From Megalobrama amblycephala (Eukaryota; Chordata; Actinopteri; Cypriniformes; Xenocyprididae), in contig NC_063044.1 in the NCBI RefSeq assembly GCF_018812025.1, forward strand, positions 45,067,077 to 45,131,076: 64,000 nucleotides of DNA. Direction: 5' to 3'. This document shows, piece by piece, positions 44,501 through 50,800 of this stretch. The notes below the pieces were generated by a model that made no database searches, had not been told where the DNA came from, and saw only the letters and a program-made list of their open reading frames with translations. The stretch's first letter is position 1. The number at the start of each line of letters is the position of its first letter. Position numbers and translations under genes: made by a program.

Positions 44501-47500
44501 TGCCTTCACAAATCTTTCTAAAACATTGTCACAACAAGCCTTTAAATCAAGCCTTAGTGTGCGCCCCATCTAAAGAACCTTTGTTTTTAATGTTCCTGCA
44601 GACACCCAACAGAACTTTTTCTACCACAGGGCTGAGGATCCTTCTATCAGCATCATGCACCTCACATTCCTCACGCTGCGCTTCTGCTGTTTCTCTCAAG
44701 ATACTGATGCATCTCAAAATGCTCTGGAAAACACACTGAAAAAAAATGGCAATGTGCTTCATGTGGTATCATCTATGAATTAATTGATTTTATTCAAATA
44801 ATAATATGTTTTTTAACATTACTGAATCAACCTAAATATATTAGGTTATACCAACAAAACTAAAATTAAGGGTAAGATTAGATAGAAATAGCTCTTTAAC
44901 ATAACAATTGCGGGTTGCCACTTTTTACAGTGCAGGTCTGACATAAACATAGATTCAAATACAATAATGATAATAACATTGTTTTAATTAGAGGTGCCTG
45001 TGACTCATTCCCATTACTCTTCCTAAAACCAACTTCATCCAGACAAAACTTTCCCACACCGTAATATAGACATCAGAGATCAGCATTACAAATCTCCCGA
45101 AGACTTACACTGAATGTCACTGAAACTAATGACATACAGTATGCAAACCTAGTAACACCATTACACCCACAACACCCTAACAACTACAAAAAGCACCTAC
45201 AAAAAGGTGATGATACATGGGGCAACTTTTTGAGCAATGATGCTTGGGCACTTCTGGATACTTTAGATCGGTCTCGGGCAATTTTTTGACATCCTCCAAT
45301 CAGATTGCCAGCAGATGATCACGTGACCGGCTTGGAGGTTTCAGAAAAAAATCAAACAAGATGGCGGCCTCTTAGCGACAGTGGAGTGAAGAAAAGGAGC
45401 GTGAACTTGTATCTTTTTATGCTGGTATGTTGTCATGTGTTAACCCAAAGCAGGGAATTTACCTCATTTAATGCTTAAAATACCAACAGATGTCCAATTT
45501 AATGTGCGTAGGCTGTAATTTAGCCATCAAATGTTTTCAGTTAAATACTAAAAATGCGCGTGCCATTTAATGTCTGCAGTGGTGTAGGCTGTAGGCCGTA
45601 TGGCGCATGAAAGTAGCTTTTGACGCGATTGACAAAGGTTTGAATCCGCCCTTTGCCAAACTCGCTCTTCTCCCTATTCCTATCGGGAAGGCATTTATAT
45701 TTAATAAAAATGAAGAAAATTTTTGAAACAACAAGATTTGAACAATTAAGATTTTATTAATGCTCACTGAAATGAATTCAATAAAAGAACAGCATCATTA
45801 ATCCTGCCAATGAGCTTTATCTGCACAAGCTGTGTGTTTTGAAGTCATCAGCAAGATGCAGGTTTATAGAGGAAGTCATTTTTGATCCTCAAAATACATA
45901 AAATCATAAAATGAATAAATAAATTTTGACAAATTTGCGTGTATAAAAAATACTGTCAAAATTGAAATAAAGTGCCTAACAAGTGTTTATAATAAGGTTG
46001 GCAATAGATTTGCTCCTCTCTGATAGGTTGCTACCAACTGACCGTTGCCCTAATTAGTTACCCTGTGTCTCACCAGGTTGCCCGTTGATGGCAACATTGC
46101 CCAGCAACATTGCTCAAAAAGTTGCCCCGTGTATCATCACCTTAAAGCAACTGACTAAATAATGCCCTAGCAACCACCTAAAACACCACTGAAACAACTT
46201 AACAATGCCCTGGCAACCACAAAAAAACACTCTAGCAACCACCTATAACATCATTGCAATCACAAAGAAAACTATAGCAACCACTTAGCAATGCCATAGT
46301 GACCACCCAGAACCCCCAGTAACTGCTTAGTAACACCCTAGAGCACCAAAGCAACCATTTCGCAATGCCCTAGCAACCACAAAAACATTCTAACAACCAC
46401 TTAGCAATGTCCTTGTTACCACCCAGAACTCTATAGCAATCGCCCTAGCAATGCCCCAGTGACCACCCAGAACCCCCTAGCAATGCCCTAGTGACCACTA
46501 GGGCTGGGCGATATATCGCATGCGATTGTCACGCGCATTTTGTCAGTAAAGCCGGTTCCCTGATTACCGCTAAATCTACATCACCTGCTTTCAAATGGAG
46601 CGGCATTTAATAGACAGAGCCGTATTTCACTGACAAGCTACGCAATATCGCGTTCATTATCGCAGATGAATTGCCTTCGATAATGAACGCGATATTGCGT
46701 AGCTTATCAGTGATCTATGGCTCTGTCTATTCAATGGAGCTCCATTTGAAAGCAGGTGATGTAGATTTAGCGGTAATCAGGGAACCGGCTTTACTGATGA
46801 AATGCACATGACAATCTCATGCGATATATCGCCCAGCCCTAGTGACCACCCAGAAATCGCCTAGCAATGCTGGAACATTGGAACATGTATGCTAAGCTAT
46901 GGTTAAGACTATTTTTTTCTGTTTATAAGTTAAATTCAAGACATTGTAGCCGTACCTTCATTAAACCCATGGTGTGAGATGTTAAAGTGACTGCAGGGTA
47001 AGGTGATGATGTTGATGTGTGACTGTCATTTCAAGACTAGATGGACCACAACCCATATTAACCTCAGACAAGAGCGTCTAGCCTGCACTCCATTTTCTCA
47101 CTGCTGCTCTATTCTCCACTCAGCAGACAACATAATTTTATCTTTGTGTAGAAAGCAATAGTCCATGGAGAAGGAGTTAATATGCAAGTCATTTATCTTG
47201 CTGATTCAAATGTGAGCTCGGCCTGAGCAAGGCTGCATGTGTAAATACACACCGTGTGAGGATTCAGGCTGCTCAGAGGTATCCGTCAGTTTAGAGTTAC
47301 AGCTTTCATTTCCTTAAAACCCATGAAGCAGAGCTGTGATGAATGCCGCCGTTGTTCAGTGACAGTGATCAATAGAAGAGATTTTTTAATTATTCTGCTG
47401 GTTTCACAGCTTGACAAATTACGGCAAAATAAAACAGACTTTGATCTTTGGATCTCTGGGCTAAAAGCAGGACAGGCCCTGCTGTATTCTGGTTCATTTG

Positions 47501-47776
47501 AGATAGTATGACTAGTGGGTATGTTGTTTTGGGTAGTTTTGTTAGATAATGTTTGTGTATTTTTGTCTGACTGCATATGTGTGAGAGTGTGTCAGTGTGA
47601 GTTTGCCTGTCCGTCTGCGCATGTGAGAATCTGTGAGTATTTGTGGCTGTCTGCCCATCCACTGTGTGCACGAGTGCGTTTTTATACGTGAGGTGCAAAT
47701 TCTGTGAAATTCTGTCTCCGTGCTCCATCACACTGCCGATACTGGCTGAAGAATAGACTGTGCTCCACTGACTACA

Positions 47777-47820
<44 letters not shown>

Positions 47821-50800
47821 AAAAAAAAAAGTAGGGAGCTATTGGCTCCTTAAAAAAAAAGGCAGCGGCTATTTGCACTAAGTGAAAATAGCAATATATA
47901 CTATTTACACTAAGTGACAACAGCAGCATTATCTTAGCGATATGCTATTTACAGATTCACTGATGCTTTTTTCATGTCGCATCGCACCGCAACAGCTTAA
48001 AACTGTCTACACTGAATGTAGAACGGGGAATCCGTTTACTGTCGGGAATTTGTTGCATCGTGTTGCGCCGTGCTGCATCCAGTGTAGACAATAACACTGA
48101 TTATAATGGGTTCTATTATCTTTTGACATGTCGCGCCGCTCGTGTCCGGTGTACGGTGTAAGTGAAAATAGCAATTGACCCTTCGCAAAGACCCGCCCCC
48201 CTTAGTTACTGTTGCTTTGTCCGACAAGCCATGACACTGTCACGCCACACGCAGTGAAAAATACATCGCGGAGCAAAGAGGACACTGACAACACGTCGAC
48301 AGACAAGACAGAGCAGGCTACTTATGATATTAAACAATGTCCCAGCTTTTAAATTTAGTATTTTTTTAAAGAAATTCAAACAATAAAAAGCGTTTTGTGG
48401 CTCTTTAATGTGTTGTGACAGATTGCTGTAGCGCCTCAGATCAAGAGGCTCGTGAACCGATCATCTCTTCCTACTAGTTCATTTATAGCATCAAATAAAC
48501 ATGAATGAACATCAGAAGGAATGTTGTTTCATTTTTCAAGTTCAAGTCCACCGAGGTTAATTGTCTAACTCCTGACTGCTTGGTCGGACAAAATGGCGAA
48601 TTCAGCGTTATGATTGGTAAGAGTAAATAGTAATTAGATGCTATCTATACTTTATATTGGAAGATACTATTTGTATCTCAGTATTTTTGTACATTTACAG
48701 GATGCAATAATATCATAGAGTGTAAATGATTATATTAAAATGATTAAATGGATGCTGCTTTATTGGGAGAATAAAAACCCTACCTACACCTTCCCCTAAC
48801 CCTACCCAATAAACATTTTTAAAGAGGTGGTTGATTATGATTTCACTTTTTTAACTTTAGTTAGTGTGTAATGTTGCTGTTAGAGCATAAAGTTCAAAGC
48901 AAAGGGAGATATTTTATTTTAAAAAATTCTCTGTTTAAGGACTACAACAAACGGCTGGTAGGGACTACAACGAGCTTCTTCCCGGGTTGGTGACATCACT
49001 AACCCTAAAATTTACATGAACCCTGCCCCCGAGAGCATGCAACAAAGGGGTGAGGCCATGTTACTGCATTACAGTACGTAACACAAATACAATAGCATGT
49101 CATAAAAGCAAGATGACAACATAAGTTATAACCGTAATTAAACTAAACTATACCTGTTATATCTTCATGCACATTTATTCTCTAGCCCTGTAGGATCTTA
49201 CAACAGTTCCCACATGAGCGATTTATAGATTATCATGACAGAATATGCTAATCAATGACTTTAAGATAGTTAACTCCACATCAGCTACATAAATTCATCA
49301 ACTAAGCGTCCTGTTGCATTCTACATGTTGTCACTTCTTCTTGAGTCTCTCCATCATTGTCTGACTCCGGTTTGAACATAAAAGGCTGAACAGTTTCTGA
49401 CATTTTCAGTGAGTCTGCCTGCTGCTAACATGAGCTCTTGAAACTCCACCCCCTTCTTGGGAGCAGCAGCTCAGTTGCATTTAAAGGGACACACACAAAA
49501 ACGGAGCAAAAACGTAGAACATTACTTTGATTTTTATTGAAAATAAATGCGAGCTCGGCAAAAGGTGGATTTGAACCCACGGCCATCGCGTTAAAAGCTA
49601 GGTCTGCGAGCCTTACTCACCTCTGCTGCGCCACTGAAAACGCTGAATTCCATGCGTCTTTTTTAAAACTTGAGTGGCCCAACAAGACGTTGGTAGGCAG
49701 AGCTAGTGTAAATAGCGTTTGCCAACAAAGGACGCTATTTGCACTTAGTAAACATGCCGTAAAAAATATATAAAATGTTTTTTTAGTTGACAAATTATGG
49801 TATTGCTAGATGAAGATGGTTGTTCCAACATGTTCTCCAACCAATACGTCTATATAGGTCGTTTGTCACTTCCCTGAAATACAACCCATAGGAGCATTTA
49901 CTAAAGTTGTGCCCCTATCGACAACAGGATACTTTCATTTTAATGCATTGTACCCTTTTATCTGCGTCATATTTCGGGTTTCGTGTAGCTCAATTGGCAG
50001 AGCGTTGCAATATATAACAACATGCGATCATGTAATCATACAATCGTGGGTTTGATCCCAGGGAACGCATGTGCTCATAAAGTGTATATGCACTATAAAT
50101 CACTAAGGGTAGGTTTAGGGGTGGAGTGGGTGTAGTTGTTAATATAAAAAAAATGAGTTTTGCTGAATGGAAATAGGAAAAATTGAGTAAAAAGTCCACA
50201 CATTGCATTTAAATGAACACGCATTTTGATTGGTAACGACAGTCATACGTAACATGACACTGTCATTATTATTACGCCAGCTAGAGGGTGCATGACTTTA
50301 AAACATATATATATAGGTAGTAATAAGGTGCTTAAAAAATGGTGGAAATTTTTTTTTGGAGGACAGTCTCGGTTGTTCAGTCAATTGAGAACTTAGCAAC
50401 AGCTCTGAATGATTCAGTGACTGGCTGAATTTAAACGGCTAACACACAACTGGATCATTAAAAAGAATCAGTTCACAAGAATCATTTGTTGCTGATCATG
50501 CACTGTGTTCATCGTTTTTTAACGAGATAATATCTGATGAAGTCACAGAGAATCTGTTAAAATCCTGGTTCCAATAGTATTGAATCCCTATTTTTTTATT
50601 CCATTGTTTTATTCAGCTGTGTCAACAGAAATAATTGACCATGCAGCACTAGAAACACTGGTGCTTTAATCCAGGTCTCTTTCTGTTCTTTGACAAACCA
50701 CCATTTGCTTTATGTCTCAACACAGAGGCTTCTTTTCAGTTGTGCTAGACTCTAGTGCTATAAAACTATAGTAGAGCGCATGATTAGAAACCAATATGTA

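Larger units (their letters stand above)
45204..46143. mobile_element. Inverted-repeat DNA transposon (AAGGTGATGATACA ends) carrying other inserts
   Basis: The left end AAGGTGATGATACATGGGGC is matched by the right end, complement of the same with one or two changes, over about 36 bp. Inside are a SINE-like piece (45598-45712) and copy B of the 159-bp duplication (45740-45898). There is no transposase frame. Confidence 0.7.
45165..46870. repeat. Degenerate minisatellite of CCCTAGCAACCAC units, split by two transposons
   Basis: Units like GCCCTAGCAACCACCTAAAA, CTAGCAATGCCC and AGTGACCACCCAGAAC recur at 45165-45203, 46144-46498 and 46842-46870. Elements at 45204-46143 and 46499-46841 interrupt it, so both landed inside an existing array. 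Confidence 0.75.

Noticed and set aside
45165..46498. CRISPR-like array of CAACCAC units
   Set aside because: Units are degenerate and irregularly spaced, with no conserved direct repeat and no cas genes.
47390..47929. 179-residue - strand frame
   Set aside because: It crosses the (CA)n microsatellite, giving a CVCVCV run, and has no recognisable domain or splice context.
49564..49635. Possible tRNA gene
   Set aside because: The B box is good but the arms do not form a cloverleaf, and a related degenerate copy exists at 45598. A SINE fits better.
49984..50060. Possible tRNA gene
   Set aside because: A and B boxes are about 60 bp apart because of an insertion and no acceptor stem pairs.
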